Source: Grimontia indica (GTDB lineage: Bacteria > Pseudomonadota > Gammaproteobacteria > Enterobacterales > Vibrionaceae). Taken from it: DNA of 64,000 nt. The notes beneath the pieces were generated by a model. That model did not search any database. It saw nothing but the letters and a program-made list of their open reading frames with translations, and was not told where the DNA came from. Below, one piece after another: positions 26,112-35,208 of this stretch (position 1 is its first letter; the number at the start of each line of letters is the position of its first letter). Made by a program: the position numbers and the translations under genes. The stretch lies in assembly GCF_000333895.2 (NCBI RefSeq), contig NZ_ANFM02000031.1, forward strand, positions 1 to 64,000, in the 5' to 3' direction.

Positions 26112-26597
26112 ATGGTCGATACTCGTCGCCTATTCTTTCTGAGAAGCACCGCCAAAGCAAAGGTTCAGCCTTTGCCATGGATTGCTGACCGCGACAATTT
26201 CACTGATCAATGTACCCGCTGTGGTGAATGTCACCTCGTGTGTGAGGAACAAGTGATCGTGAATGGCGATGGCGGTTTCCCTTCTATCGATTTCTCAAAA
26301 GGCGAATGCACCTTCTGCTATGCCTGCGCTGACCACTGCCCGGAGAAACTATTCCGCTCAGAAAATGAGAAGCCGTGGGAGCAGGTCATCACCATCAAGG
26401 ATACCTGTCTTACCTACAAAGGCGTGGAATGTCGCAGCTGCAGTGATGTGTGTGATACGCGCGCCATCCGATTCCAACTGACAAAAGGGCAAGTCGCCCA
26501 ACCTCAATTTAACCTACAGGACTGCTCTGGCTGTGGTGCATGCATCTCGCCTTGTCCTGTCAACGCCATCGCCATGGAGAACACTGGCAATGAATGA
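26112..26597 (+). CDS. napF: Ferredoxin-type protein NapF
   Basis: 161 residues with four [4Fe-4S] cysteine clusters in the pattern C-x2-C-x2-C-x3-C (CTRCGECHLVC, CTFCYACADHC, CRSCSDVC, CSGCGACISPC). Cytoplasmic accessory protein thought to act in assembly of NapA. First gene of napFDABC. It overlaps napD by eight bases. No napG/napH quinol dehydrogenase genes are present, so electrons should reach NapAB through NapC. Confidence 0.93.
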   Translation: MVDTRRLFFLRSTAKAKVQPLPWIADRDNFTDQCTRCGECHLVCEEQVIVNGDGGFPSIDFSKGECTFCYACADHCPEKLFRSENEKPWEQVITIKDTCLTYKGVECRSCSDVCDTRAIRFQLTKGQVAQPQFNLQDCSGCGACISPCPVNAIAMENTGNE

Positions 26598-26865
26598 ATA
26601 TCACGTAAGCAGTCTGGTGGTTCACGCTGCGGCTGATCAAATAGAAAGCGTTACCTCAGAGATTGAAAAGATCCCCGGCGCGGAAGTGCCAGCTTCCAGT
26701 GAAGTTGGAAAGCTGGTCGTGGTGATTGAAGGCGAAAGCCGTGGCGGTTTACTGGATAAATTTGAACAGATTAAAGCGTTGCCTGGCGTACTGGCAGCGA
26801 CACTGGTTTTTCATCAGGTCGAGGAAGAAGAGCCTGAGAATGCATTGGAAGGAGTGGGACAATGA
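26590..26865 (+). CDS. napD: NapA signal-peptide chaperone NapD
   Basis: 91 residues from [13 protein letters not shown] (ATG at 26590). Small ferredoxin-fold cytoplasmic chaperone that binds the twin-arginine signal of NapA before export. Features include [23 protein letters not shown] and the VVVIEGE strand. Acidic C terminus ([12 protein letters not shown]). Overlaps napF by eight bases and napA by four (ATGA), implying coupled translation. Confidence 0.93.
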   Translation: MNEYHVSSLVVHAAADQIESVTSEIEKIPGAEVPASSEVGKLVVVIEGESRGGLLDKFEQIKALPGVLAATLVFHQVEEEEPENALEGVGQ

Positions 26866-29348
26866 ACCTAACACGACGTAAATTTTTAAAAGCAAACGCC
26901 GCTGCTGCGGCTGCAAGCGCAGCAGGCGTGACCTTGCCCGTTTCAATCGCGCAAGCGGCGGGATCTGATGAGCAGGTAAAATGGGATAAAGCGCCTTGCC
27001 GATTTTGCGGCACTGGCTGTGGCGTATTAGTAGGCACTCAGAATGGGCGTGTTGTTGCGTCTCAAGGTGATCCGGAAGCCCCGGTTAACCGAGGCTTGAG
27101 CTGCGTGAAGGGCTATTTCCTGCCAAAAATCATGTACGGAAGCGACCGTCTGACCCAGCCTTTGCTGCGTAAAAAAGACGGCGTTTACGACAAAGACGGT
27201 GAATTCACCCCGGTCAGTTGGGATGAAGCACTGGATCTCATGGCAGACAAGTTCAAAACTGCCATTCAGCAAAACGGCCCAACCACAGTGGGTATGTTTG
27301 GCTCAGGTCAGTGGACAGTTTGGGAAGGTTATGCCGCAGCCAAACTGATGAAAGCGGGCTTCCTTTCTAACAACATTGACCCGAATGCACGCCACTGTAT
27401 GGCATCCGCGGTAGTGGGCTTTATGCGTACCTTTGGTATGGATGAGCCAATGGGTTGTTATGACGACATCGAGCAAGCCGATGCATTCGTGCTTTGGGGC
27501 TCAAACATGGCGGAGATGCACCCAATCTTATGGACGCGTCTGGCGGATCGTCGCTTGTCCGCTGATCATGTTAAAGTCGCTGTGCTTTCCACCTATGAAC
27601 ACCGCAGTTTTGAGCTGGCAGACAACGGCATTATCTTCACGCCGCAGACAGACCTTGCGATTCTGAACTTTATCGCCAACTACATTATTAAAAACGATAA
27701 AGTCGACAAATCCTTCGTTGAAAAACACGTGAACTTCCGCCAGGGCGCGACCGATATCGGTTATGGCTTGCGCCCAACGCACCCACTCGAGAAATCCGCA
27801 GCGAATGCAGGCAGTGGTGCGTCGGAAGCAATCGACTTTGACACCTTTGCTAAATTTGTTGCTGATTACGACGTGAAGTCGGTTTCTGAGCTATCAGGTG
27901 TGCCGGAAGATCAACTGATCGCACTGGCTGAACTCTATGCCAACCCGGAAACCAAGGTGGTCTCTTACTGGACCATGGGCTTCAACCAGCACACCCGCGG
28001 TGTATGGGCAAACAACCTTTGCTACAACATCCACCTGCTAACCGGAAAAATCTCGAAGCCAGGTTGTGGTCCGTTCTCACTTACTGGCCAGCCTTCTGCT
28101 TGTGGCACCGCGCGTGAAGTGGGGACTTTTGCTCACCGTCTACCTGCGGACATGGTGGTCGCGAATCCTAAGCACCGCGCCATGGCTGAGAAAATCTGGA
28201 AACTGCCGGAAGGTACCATTCCACCGAAGCCGGGCTATCACGCGGTTCTGCAAGATCGCATGCTCAAAGACGGAAAGCTGAATGTGTACTGGGTAATGTG
28301 TAACAACAACATGCAGGCAGGCCCGAACATTAACGAAGAACGTCTGCCGGGCTATCGCGACCCTCGCAACTTCATCATCACGTCAGACCCATACCCAACG
28401 GTAACGGCAATGGCGTCTGACCTTATTCTGCCTACGGCAATGTGGGTAGAAAAAGAAGGTGCCTACGGTAACGCAGAGCGTCGTACTCAATTCTGGTACC
28501 AGCAAATCAAAGCGCCGGGTGAGGCTAAGTCTGATCTTTGGCAAATTGTTGAGCTGTCTAAACGCATCAAGGTTGGCGAAGTGTGGCCTGCAGATCTGGT
28601 CGCGAAAATGCCGGAGTACAAAGACAAGACTCTGTTCGACATCCTGTTTGCTAACGGTCAGGTCAACGAATACAAACTGGATGAAATCCCGGCTGACCGC
28701 CTGAACGACGACGCGCGTGATGCTGGCTTCTACATACAAAAAGGTTTGTTTGAAGAGTATGCGGCGTTTGGCCGTGGTAAAGCACATGACCTTGCACCGT
28801 TTGAGACTTACCACCAAGCCCGTGGTCTGCGTTGGCCTGTGGTCGATGGTAAAGAAACCCTGTGGCGATATGCAGAAGGTCATGACCCATACGTGAATGC
28901 TGGAGAAGGTTTTGCGTTTTACGGCAAACCTGACAAGAAAGCAGTCATCTTCGCACTGCCTTTCGAGCCTGCTGCAGAAGAGCCGGATGAAGAATACGAC
29001 CTGTGGCTGTCAACCGGACGTGTGTTGGAACACTGGCATACAGGCACCATGACACGCCGTGTCCCTGAGCTCTATAAAGCCTATCCGGATGCCGTGGTTT
29101 ACATGCACCCGTTGGATGCAAAACGTCGCGGTCTGCGTCGTGGCGATTCGGTGAAAGTGATTTCCCGTCGTGGCGAGGTGGCAACGCATGTGGAAACACG
29201 CGGACGTAACCGTGTGCCGGAAGGACTGGTATTCATGCCGTTCTTCGACGCCGGACAGCTCGTTAACAAGCTGACATTGGATGCAACTGACCCGCTTTCT
29301 AAAGAAACCGACTTCAAGAAAGCGGCTGTGAAGATTGTAAAGGCGTAA
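26862..29348 (+). CDS. napA: Periplasmic nitrate reductase catalytic subunit
   Basis: 828 residues, the same length as E. coli NapA. Tat signal [20 protein letters not shown], then a [4Fe-4S] site with Cys46, Cys49, Cys53 and Cys81 ([19 protein letters not shown]). The molybdenum-ligating cysteine is Cys179 in [13 protein letters not shown]. Bis-MGD-binding stretches continue to the C-terminal molydopterin-dinucleotide domain ([20 protein letters not shown]). It reduces nitrate to nitrite in the periplasm with NapB. Exported folded by Tat with NapD help. Confidence 0.96.
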   Translation: MNLTRRKFLKANAAAAAASAAGVTLPVSIAQAAGSDEQVKWDKAPCRFCGTGCGVLVGTQNGRVVASQGDPEAPVNRGLSCVKGYFLPKIMYGSDRLTQPLLRKKDGVYDKDGEFTPVSWDEALDLMADKFKTAIQQNGPTTVGMFGSGQWTVWEGYAAAKLMKAGFLSNNIDPNARHCMASAVVGFMRTFGMDEPMGCYDDIEQADAFVLWGSNMAEMHPILWTRLADRRLSADHVKVAVLSTYEHRSFELADNGIIFTPQTDLAILNFIANYIIKNDKVDKSFVEKHVNFRQGATDIGYGLRPTHPLEKSAANAGSGASEAIDFDTFAKFVADYDVKSVSELSGVPEDQLIALAELYANPETKVVSYWTMGFNQHTRGVWANNLCYNIHLLTGKISKPGCGPFSLTGQPSACGTAREVGTFAHRLPADMVVANPKHRAMAEKIWKLPEGTIPPKPGYHAVLQDRMLKDGKLNVYWVMCNNNMQAGPNINEERLPGYRDPRNFIITSDPYPTVTAMASDLILPTAMWVEKEGAYGNAERRTQFWYQQIKAPGEAKSDLWQIVELSKRIKVGEVWPADLVAKMPEYKDKTLFDILFANGQVNEYKLDEIPADRLNDDARDAGFYIQKGLFEEYAAFGRGKAHDLAPFETYHQARGLRWPVVDGKETLWRYAEGHDPYVNAGEGFAFYGKPDKKAVIFALPFEPAAEEPDEEYDLWLSTGRVLEHWHTGTMTRRVPELYKAYPDAVVYMHPLDAKRRGLRRGDSVKVISRRGEVATHVETRGRNRVPEGLVFMPFFDAGQLVNKLTLDATDPLSKETDFKKAAVKIVKA

Positions 29349-29420
29349 CGACTTATCCGGGCAGTGCTGTGGGAACGCCCCGCAGCACACTGAAAGAATT
29401 TGATTCGAAAGGATCCGACA

Positions 29421-29855
29421 ATGAAAAAGAAAATCTCCATTTCCCTGATTGTTGCGGCATTGCTCAGTTCTGTCGCCATCGCTGAAGTCACATCACTACG
29501 TGGCGATCAGGAGATAGGCGCGAACAATGAAGTGCCAAAAATCAAAGCGGTACCTAAACATCAGGAACGCTTTGCGCTGAACTATGTAAACCAGCCGCCG
29601 ATGGTTCCCCATTCGGTCGACGGTTATCAGGTCAATCAATCCAACAACGCGTGCCTGCAGTGCCATGACGTGGATGTTTACCGTAAAACGGGTGCGCCGC
29701 GTGTTAGTCCAACCCACTTTATGGATCGTGACAACAAGGTGCTGACGGAAGTGTCACCACGCCGTTATTTCTGTCTTCAGTGCCATGTTCCACAAGTGCA
29801 GGCTGAAGCGCTGGTTGAGAACGAGTTTGTTCCAGCCGGTAAGTTTGGCCAGTAG
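29421..29855 (+). CDS. napB: Di-heme cytochrome c subunit NapB
   Basis: 144 residues from MKKKISISLIVAALLSSVAIA (ATG at 29421 with AAAGGA upstream). Sec signal peptide, then two CxxCH heme sites (both CLQCH-type: ACLQCHDVDVY and FCLQCHVPQ) and the histidine-containing segments typical for axial ligands. Passes electrons from NapC to NapA in the periplasm. napC starts 9 bases after its stop. Confidence 0.94.
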   Translation: MKKKISISLIVAALLSSVAIAEVTSLRGDQEIGANNEVPKIKAVPKHQERFALNYVNQPPMVPHSVDGYQVNQSNNACLQCHDVDVYRKTGAPRVSPTHFMDRDNKVLTEVSPRRYFCLQCHVPQVQAEALVENEFVPAGKFGQ

Positions 29856-29864
29856 GAGGTGATG

Positions 29865-30461
29865 ATGAAACTACCGGGATTCATCACCAAATTCTGGACC
29901 TGGTTCAGAACGCCGAGCGGCTTGGCTATCGGCACGGTGCTGACACTGGGCTTTGTTGCGGGGATCATTTTCTGGGGCGGCTTTAATACCGGCATGGAAA
30001 TGACTAACCGCGAAGAGTTCTGTATCGGCTGTCATGAGATGCAAGACAATGTGTATCAGGAATATGTCGGTACCATTCACTACAGCAACCGAAGCGGTGT
30101 AAGGGCGACGTGTCCTGACTGCCACGTGCCTAAAGAATGGGGTCCGAAAATGGTGCGAAAAATCCAAGCGAGTAAGGAGCTTTATGCAAAAGCGTTTGGT
30201 ATTGTTGATACACCTCAAAAATTTGAAGATCACCGACTGGAAATGGCAACCCGAGAGTGGAACCGAATGAAGGCAAACGACTCTCAAGAATGTAGAAACT
30301 GCCACAATTTCGAGTTTATGGATTTCAGCGCCCAGAAATCAGTGGCGGCGAGTGTGCACGACAAGGCGGAAGAAGCAGGGCAGACTTGCATTGACTGTCA
30401 CAAGGGCATTGCGCACAAGCTGCCAAGGAACCACGACGCGTCAAAAGATTTTCAGTTTTAA
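29865..30461 (+). CDS. napC: Membrane-anchored tetraheme cytochrome NapC
   Basis: 198 residues from MKLPGFITKFW. Three tandem starts occur (GTG 29859, ATG 29862, ATG 29865); the last has the best distance from AGGAGG. One N-terminal membrane helix (LAIGTVLTLGFVAGIIFWGG), then four heme sites: CIGCHEM, CPDCHVP, CRNCHNF and CIDCHKG. It oxidises quinol and reduces NapB. Last gene of the operon, with a terminator after it. Confidence 0.94.
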   Translation: MKLPGFITKFWTWFRTPSGLAIGTVLTLGFVAGIIFWGGFNTGMEMTNREEFCIGCHEMQDNVYQEYVGTIHYSNRSGVRATCPDCHVPKEWGPKMVRKIQASKELYAKAFGIVDTPQKFEDHRLEMATREWNRMKANDSQECRNCHNFEFMDFSAQKSVAASVHDKAEEAGQTCIDCHKGIAHKLPRNHDASKDFQF

Positions 30462-30470
30462 CTTGCCAAC

Positions 30471-30506
30471 GGGCCAGCGGTCGTTTTTGCTGGCCCCCAT
30501 TTTTTC
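30471..30506 (+). terminator. nap operon terminator
   Basis: GGGCCAGC and GCTGGCCC pair around a ten-base loop and are followed by CCATTTTTT. Confidence 0.85.
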
Positions 30507-30510
30507 CCAA

Positions 30511-30834
30511 TTATTCTGCTGCACGCTTCCAAAGCATATGACAGAACTTCTGCTCTGGGTCTCGGCTGATCAGCATGCGAACCAATACATCGTCCAACGT
30601 ATCGCCTGATGTCAGGCCAATACGGATTTCAACAAACACTTCGCGGTCTACTTCAAACGCAACGTGTCCTTCCCAGTCACTTTCAGCTTCTACGGCAACA
30701 CCAGCGCCTTCTTCGTCGAAGCGTTCTTGATAAGCCAGCATGTCATCGTAGTCGAGATTGTCTTCTGCCATTTCGTAGAAGATTTCAAAGGCAGTATCGA
30801 GGGTTTCGTCAATTGACAGTAAAGGCGTTTCCAT
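30511..30834 (-). CDS. yciU: YciU/DUF440 putative dsDNA-mimic protein
   Basis: 107 residues, extremely acidic (around 30 Asp/Glu). The sequence DETLDTAFEIFYEMAEDNLD, then DWEGHVAFEVD, VEIRIGL and the end FCHMLWKR matches E. coli YciU and H. influenzae HI1450 as I recall them. Family members imitate the charge surface of double-stranded DNA and bind HU-type proteins. Convergent with nap. Start has GGAGGT-like sequence upstream. Confidence 0.88.
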   Translation of the reverse strand: METPLLSIDETLDTAFEIFYEMAEDNLDYDDMLAYQERFDEEGAGVAVEAESDWEGHVAFEVDREVFVEIRIGLTSGDTLDDVLVRMLISRDPEQKFCHMLWKRAAE

Positions 30835-31015
30835 GGAGGTCTCTCAGGATGTCTGAATTTGTGTCATTACACCACGGTGTCGAAGATTTCCCAATCACCA
30901 CAAACACCAATTGGCGATAAAGGCAGCGATAAGTCACTCGATTTCATATTGATACCAGCATCTTGAACCTCATTGGGTATAGAATAGAGAAAACTAAAGC
31001 TGCCCGAACGAGGAC

Positions 31016-31813
31016 ATGCCTTTGTACAAGAACAAGCCGCGTGGTGGCCTGTTACCTGAGTTGGATAACGAAAGACCATTTCAAGCTGATTATGTTGAAC
31101 CGATAGCGGCTTCTGTCCGCCAGATTAAGTCAGCGATGGGTGACGAACTTTTTCATAGCCTTTATCTGTCTGGCGATGTGGCTAGAAGAGAAGCAGGGGA
31201 GACTGCTGACCTCACCTTGCTGTTGGTCTGCACACGCGCTTTAAATGTGCAGGAGTATGCAGCGCTGAACACTGTTCGTTGGCGTATTGAACAATCCAGC
31301 GATGCCTTAAAGCGTGTGCTTATTGATGTCGTACCACTAAAAGATGTGACCAATCTAGCCAATATTTTTCGCTGGGGGTTCTTCCTGAAACATTGCTCGG
31401 TGAACTTGGCAGGAGAAAACCTCAGCAAGAGCTTTGGACACTTTGAAGTGAGTTGGGAAGTGTCGAAGGCAATGAATGATGATTTGGCCCCGAGACTCAA
31501 AGATTTACGGCAGAAAATTGCGGTCGCAACCAAATGGGGGACGCAACTCGACGCCGCTCAGGAAGCCGCCGAGCGGTTAATCAAAGCCAGCTTTGGGTTG
31601 GTCGCACATAAAGAGCAGAACTGGCAGTTTGAATTGAAGCCCGCTTCTGAGGCTTTTCTTCAACATTACCCTAATAAATCGCTAGAAATAGAGCGACTTT
31701 TCTATTTGATCGAACGTAAGCCCGTGAAAAAACGCGCTGTCGTTGCCCTGATGGACAGCTTCGGTGCATGGGTTGAATCCGAATATGCAAAGATCGATCG
31801 TAAAATAGGGTAG
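31016..31813 (+). CDS. Nucleotidyltransferase-like protein
   Basis: 265 residues. Residues 44-72 (LFHSLYLSGDVARREAGETADLTLLLV) align with the polymerase-beta-type nucleotidyltransferase motif GSxARGxxxxxSDIDL, but GS is GD and the acidic pair is reduced to a single Asp (ADLTL), so catalysis may be lost. The rest is helical with a HEPN/KNTase-like look (AAERLIKASFGLVAH). No signal or membrane segment. Single gene with its own terminator. Function unknown; could be a pseudoenzyme. Confidence 0.6.
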   Translation: MPLYKNKPRGGLLPELDNERPFQADYVEPIAASVRQIKSAMGDELFHSLYLSGDVARREAGETADLTLLLVCTRALNVQEYAALNTVRWRIEQSSDALKRVLIDVVPLKDVTNLANIFRWGFFLKHCSVNLAGENLSKSFGHFEVSWEVSKAMNDDLAPRLKDLRQKIAVATKWGTQLDAAQEAAERLIKASFGLVAHKEQNWQFELKPASEAFLQHYPNKSLEIERLFYLIERKPVKKRAVVALMDSFGAWVESEYAKIDRKIG

Positions 31814-31847
31814 TTATTCACTTTTGTGACTAGGGGAAGCCCATCAT

Positions 31848-31876
31848 AAACCGGCTATTTAAAGCCGGTTTTTTTA
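31848..31876 (+). terminator. Terminator of the nucleotidyltransferase-like gene
   Basis: AAACCGGCT and AGCCGGTTT pair around ATTTAA and are followed by a T run. Confidence 0.9.
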
Positions 31877-31905
31877 TGCGTCCGATTAGGTATATTTACA
31901 TGCTA

Positions 31906-31924
31906 TTAACACTTAATGTGTTAA
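31906..31924. promoter_or_regulatory. Palindromic operator candidate upstream of yjiH
   Basis: TTAACAC-TTAAT-GTGTTAA is a perfect inverted repeat about 175 bases before the yjiH-like gene. Not assignable to a regulator by eye. Confidence 0.4.
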
Positions 31925-32097
31925 ATATATACAATATTTGAATTCATAATAGTCAATTGAGCTAATGTGGTGAAATTATTCAAAACAAATGACTATTTAT
32001 TGTTTACATGGAAAACGGGTTGCATTAATCTTGCGCTCAATTAGTCACTTTTAGTGAATATCTATTTCGCCCAACGCATTGCTCAGGAAGTATTGCC

Positions 32098-33468
32098 ATG
32101 CAAAAAACAGAAGAACTAAAAACATCGTCTTCATCAACACGGAATCTGTTGATGTTCTTGATCCCATCACTGCTGGGCGTACTGCTGTTTATGACGCCAA
32201 TTATGATCGATGGTGGCTTTACGATCCCTATTGCCGTGCTTGCGAAGTCACTTTTGGGGCTTCTTGGTCAGAGCGCGACCATCGTGGTGACTAGTATCAT
32301 CCTCATTAGTGCATTGGGTTCAGTGCTGGCGCTGGCGACAAAGCCACGCTTCATTACAGAATCAAAGTTCCTGTCAGGCTTGTTTTTGGCAACACCTGTT
32401 TGGCTGACAGTGCGTTTGTTGGGGGCTGCGTTTGTCGTCATGTCGTTTTTCGGTTTTGGTCCTGAACACGTGATTGGCGGTGCTACCGGCGGTTTCGTCC
32501 TGGGCGATCTGCTTCCGACTCTGCTTTCTGTCTTCGTTTTTGCAGGTCTGTTCCTGCCGTTGCTGACCAACTTTGGCCTTCTTGAACTGATTGGTACCTT
32601 CATGACCAAAATCATGCGTCCACTGTTTGGTTTGCCTGGCCGCTCCGCGGTGGACTGTGCCAGCTCTTGGCTGGGTGATGGCAGTGTGGCAATCCTGATG
32701 TCGAGCAAGCAATACGAGCAGGGTTACTACACCGAACGCGAAGCAGCCATTGTTGGCACAACTTTCTCTGTTGTTTCAATCAGCTTTAGCTTGGTGGTCA
32801 TTGCACAGGTCGGTCTGGAACACATGTTTGTCCCATTCTACCTGACAGTGTGTCTGGCGGGATTTGTGGCTGCGGTTGTTGTGCCGCGTCTACCTCCACT
32901 TTGTTGGAAAAAGAACACCCTGGTGAATGGCGAAGAGAAAACCTTTGAGCATGAATCTCTTCCAGAAGGCGAAACCCTGTTCTCGTTCGGTGTGAAAAGT
33001 GCCGTCAACCGCGCTTCTCATATCCGCTCTTTGAGTGATGTACTGAAAGAAGGCTTCCAGAACGCTGCTGATATGGTGTTTGGTGTTCTGCCTGTGGTGA
33101 TGGCGATTGGTACTTCTGCACTGATCATCGCTGAATACACGCCAGTATTCACCATTCTGGGTATGCCATTTGTTCCTCTGCTGGAATTGCTGCAAATCCC
33201 TGAAGCGGTAGCTGCATCTGAAACCATGCTGATTGGTATAGCAGACATGTTCATTCCAGCGGTTCTGGCGGCGAACATTGACAACGAAATGACCCGTTTT
33301 GTTGTAGCAACCCTATCTGTGACCCAGCTGATTTATATGTCTGAAGTTGGCGCACTGCTGCTGGGCAGTAAGATCCCGGTGAAGGTTTGGGAATTGGTGA
33401 TGATTTTCATCCTGCGTACTTTAGTGACTCTGCCAGTCATCGCCGGTGTCGCGCACCTTATCTTCTAA
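32098..33468 (+). CDS. yjiH: YjiH-family nucleoside-recognition (Gate) membrane protein
   Basis: 456-residue integral membrane protein with about ten to twelve helices. Contains the Gate/nucleoside-recognition type segment (ADMVFGVLPVVMAIGTSALIIAEYTPVF) and GRSAVDCASSWLGDGSVAILMSSKQYEQGYYTEREAAIVGTTFS, which are typical of YjiH proteins. Transport substrate is unknown; the family is often next to amino-acid catabolic genes but not here. AGGAAG lies ahead of the ATG. A clear terminator follows. Confidence 0.8.
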   Translation: MQKTEELKTSSSSTRNLLMFLIPSLLGVLLFMTPIMIDGGFTIPIAVLAKSLLGLLGQSATIVVTSIILISALGSVLALATKPRFITESKFLSGLFLATPVWLTVRLLGAAFVVMSFFGFGPEHVIGGATGGFVLGDLLPTLLSVFVFAGLFLPLLTNFGLLELIGTFMTKIMRPLFGLPGRSAVDCASSWLGDGSVAILMSSKQYEQGYYTEREAAIVGTTFSVVSISFSLVVIAQVGLEHMFVPFYLTVCLAGFVAAVVVPRLPPLCWKKNTLVNGEEKTFEHESLPEGETLFSFGVKSAVNRASHIRSLSDVLKEGFQNAADMVFGVLPVVMAIGTSALIIAEYTPVFTILGMPFVPLLELLQIPEAVAASETMLIGIADMFIPAVLAANIDNEMTRFVVATLSVTQLIYMSEVGALLLGSKIPVKVWELVMIFILRTLVTLPVIAGVAHLIF

Positions 33469-33488
33469 AAACCCAATAAATCAGTAAG

Positions 33489-33513
33489 AAGGCGGTCGGT
33501 TGACCGCCTTTTT
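33489..33513 (+). terminator. yjiH terminator
   Basis: AAGGCGGTC and GACCGCCTT form a nine-base stem around GGTT with a T tail. Confidence 0.92.
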
Positions 33514-33527
33514 GTTTCTTTGCAATA

Positions 33528-33770
33528 CTACTCACTGACCGCTTCTTTTGCGTCTTTCTCTGCGTCTTCGGTCATCGCTTCCGTCTCTTTTTTGGTTTCC
33601 TCTAACAACAACTTTGCTTCGGATTCGGCAGAGTCGGCTACCGCTTCCATTTGGGCTACGCGTTCCTGTGCGACTTGTTCAGCCTGTTGTCCGGCAGTTT
33701 CTGTGGCTTGAGAGCCAAACGGAGCGACAACAAACAGCATGCTGAGAAGGGCCAATTTGGATGATTTCAT
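33528..33770 (-). CDS. Small exported Glu-rich coiled-coil protein
   Basis: 80 residues from MKSSKLALLSMLF (ATG at 33770; GGAGAA seven bases upstream; the longer ATG at 33785 lacks this). Signal peptide cleaved near SQA-TE. The mature part is almost pure Glu/Ala/Lys/Gln helix (AEQVAQERVAQMEAVADSAE), a predicted coiled coil. I know no family. The next minus-strand gene (33969-34331) encodes a similar exported charged helix, which hints at a related pair. Convergent with yjiH. Confidence 0.65.
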   Translation of the reverse strand: MKSSKLALLSMLFVVAPFGSQATETAGQQAEQVAQERVAQMEAVADSAESEAKLLLEETKKETEAMTEDAEKDAKEAVSE

Positions 33771-33796
33771 TGTGACGTTCTCCATGTGAGATATTT

Positions 33797-33866
33797 ATGC
33801 AGCCAGATATACCCAAACAACCTGAATCCAGCACCTTAAGGTTGTTTGGGTATAAGAATATGCAGC
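33797..33866. repeat. Compact intergenic hairpin repeat
   Basis: TATACCCAAACAACCT (33808-33823) and AGGTTGTTTGGGTATA (33839-33854) form a perfect 16-bp stem with a 15-base loop. The same arm sequence ends the longer elements at both window edges. ATGCAGC occurs as a direct repeat on both sides (33797-33803 and 33860-33866). It sits between two leftward genes and looks like a contracted or deleted copy of the family. Confidence 0.75.
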
Positions 33867-33920
33867 GAGCGGAATATCAGAGCGTCTCATTGTCGGCAAT
33901 CCCACTCAAATTAGGGCGAA

Positions 33921-33950
33921 AAAAAGCGACCGCGTTGTGGGTCGCTTTTT
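33921..33950 (-). terminator. Terminator of the second coiled-coil gene
   Basis: AAAAAGCGACC and GGTCGCTTTTT form an 11-bp perfect stem around an eight-base loop; on the minus strand a T run follows. Confidence 0.92.
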
Positions 33951-33968
33951 CATCTTCAAGAAGTAGGT

Positions 33969-34331
33969 TTAACTTACGTTTTCGCAGGCTTTTTCTTTGC
34001 CTTTACACTTCGCCTTGTTTTTCAGGTGCTCACGTTTCTTTTCGGCTTCTTTTTTCATCATTTCGCGTTTTTGCTCGGCGGCTTTCTTTTTATTTTCAAC
34101 CATTTCTTCTTGAGATTGTTTCTGCGCTTCGCGCTCCATTTCAGAAATGTCTTTAGCCGACTCCCGCTCAATTTCCGCCAGATCACGCTTTGCAGCTTCT
34201 TCAAGTTTTTTCAGTTCATGAACTCGCGCTTGTTCAATTTTTGCCGCTTCTTTTGACGCATCGTCTGCGCTCGCGGTAAAAGGTAAAGCAACAAAAACTG
34301 ATGAAATGAGGAGGAGGTGTCGTAAATCCAT
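33969..34331 (-). CDS. Exported Lys/Glu-rich coiled-coil protein
   Basis: 120 residues. Signal peptide (MDLRHLLLISSVFVALPFTASA), then about 80 residues of unbroken charged helix (EAAKRDLAEIERESAKDISE, AAEQKREMMKKEAEKKREHL) and a short tail with two cysteines (KCKGKEKACENVS). A long periplasmic coiled coil with possible terminal disulfide is predicted. No family recognised. Start preceded by GGAGG-rich sequence; a terminator follows. Similar in style, though not in alignable sequence, to the gene at 33528-33770. Confidence 0.68.
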   Translation of the reverse strand: MDLRHLLLISSVFVALPFTASADDASKEAAKIEQARVHELKKLEEAAKRDLAEIERESAKDISEMEREAQKQSQEEMVENKKKAAEQKREMMKKEAEKKREHLKNKAKCKGKEKACENVS

Positions 34332-34527
34332 TATGTCGGTCCTTCAAAGTGTTAATACATTGCCCGTGGACGATGTTTGTCGATATAAAGTACCTATTCA
34401 AAGAGTGTACGCAGCGTCTCAGTTGAAAGACTTGTTCTGAGGTTATGATGAATCTGGTGTTCCGTTTGATGATTACCTCGCGGGTATGACGGACAATGAC
34501 TGGTTCAATGAGAATAAGAAGAACATT

Positions 34528-35121
34528 ATGAAAATCATTCTATTACACGGACTGTACATGCATGGTGTTGCCATGTTGCCCTTGGAAAAACGCTTGGAAA
34601 GTGCAGGTCATAAGGTTTTGAATTTGTCTTATAACACCATCATGCCCGATCTGAGCGGGTTGTTCAGGGCGATGGACAACTTTATTGATGGTGATGACAT
34701 CGCGATTGTTGCGCACTCCATGGGAGGTGTTATTACGCGGGCTTATCTCGAAAATGGCAGCGACATGTCTAAGTGTGTAAAAACGGTTATTACCTTGGGC
34801 ACTCCACACAAAGGCTCAAAGGTCGCCGCGTTTTTTAAAGACATAGGGATCGGTGACTTTATGTTTCAGGAGTCCAGCCGCTTTCTGATGCCGGAACAAG
34901 AACCCACATGGCCGGAGGGCTCAACGCTTTATAGTATTGCCGGGGATATGCGTATTGGCCCAGCAACGGTGTTGGTTCGCGATGAAGAGTCAGATGGCAC
35001 TGTGCTTGTAGAAGAAACGAAAATAGACGGAATGACCAGCCATGAAGTTTTTCCATTAACCCATTCAGCACTGATTTTTGCCAAGCGGGTGAGTGAGCGC
35101 ATTTTGGAAATTCTCGAGTAA
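34528..35121 (+). CDS. Alpha/beta hydrolase (lipase/esterase-like)
   Basis: 197 residues from MKIILLHGLYMHG (ATG at 34528; an in-frame ATG at 34486 would add 14 charged residues before the first strand, less likely). The oxyanion HG motif, nucleophile elbow AHSMGG (Ser about 68 of this start), an acid candidate in ESDGTVLVEET and a terminal histidine in PLTHSALIF complete a plausible triad. LGTPHKGSKVA is characteristic of the small PGAP1/lipase-like hydrolases. Cytoplasmic; substrate unknown. Confidence 0.8.
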   Translation: MKIILLHGLYMHGVAMLPLEKRLESAGHKVLNLSYNTIMPDLSGLFRAMDNFIDGDDIAIVAHSMGGVITRAYLENGSDMSKCVKTVITLGTPHKGSKVAAFFKDIGIGDFMFQESSRFLMPEQEPTWPEGSTLYSIAGDMRIGPATVLVRDEESDGTVLVEETKIDGMTSHEVFPLTHSALIFAKRVSERILEILE

Positions 35122-35208
35122 AGAGAAACGCTCAATAAAGGGACGTTTATTCATTGTTTCGGTTGCTATCGTGTCAATGTCAGTTAGCGAATGGATGCAT
35201 GAATAGAT

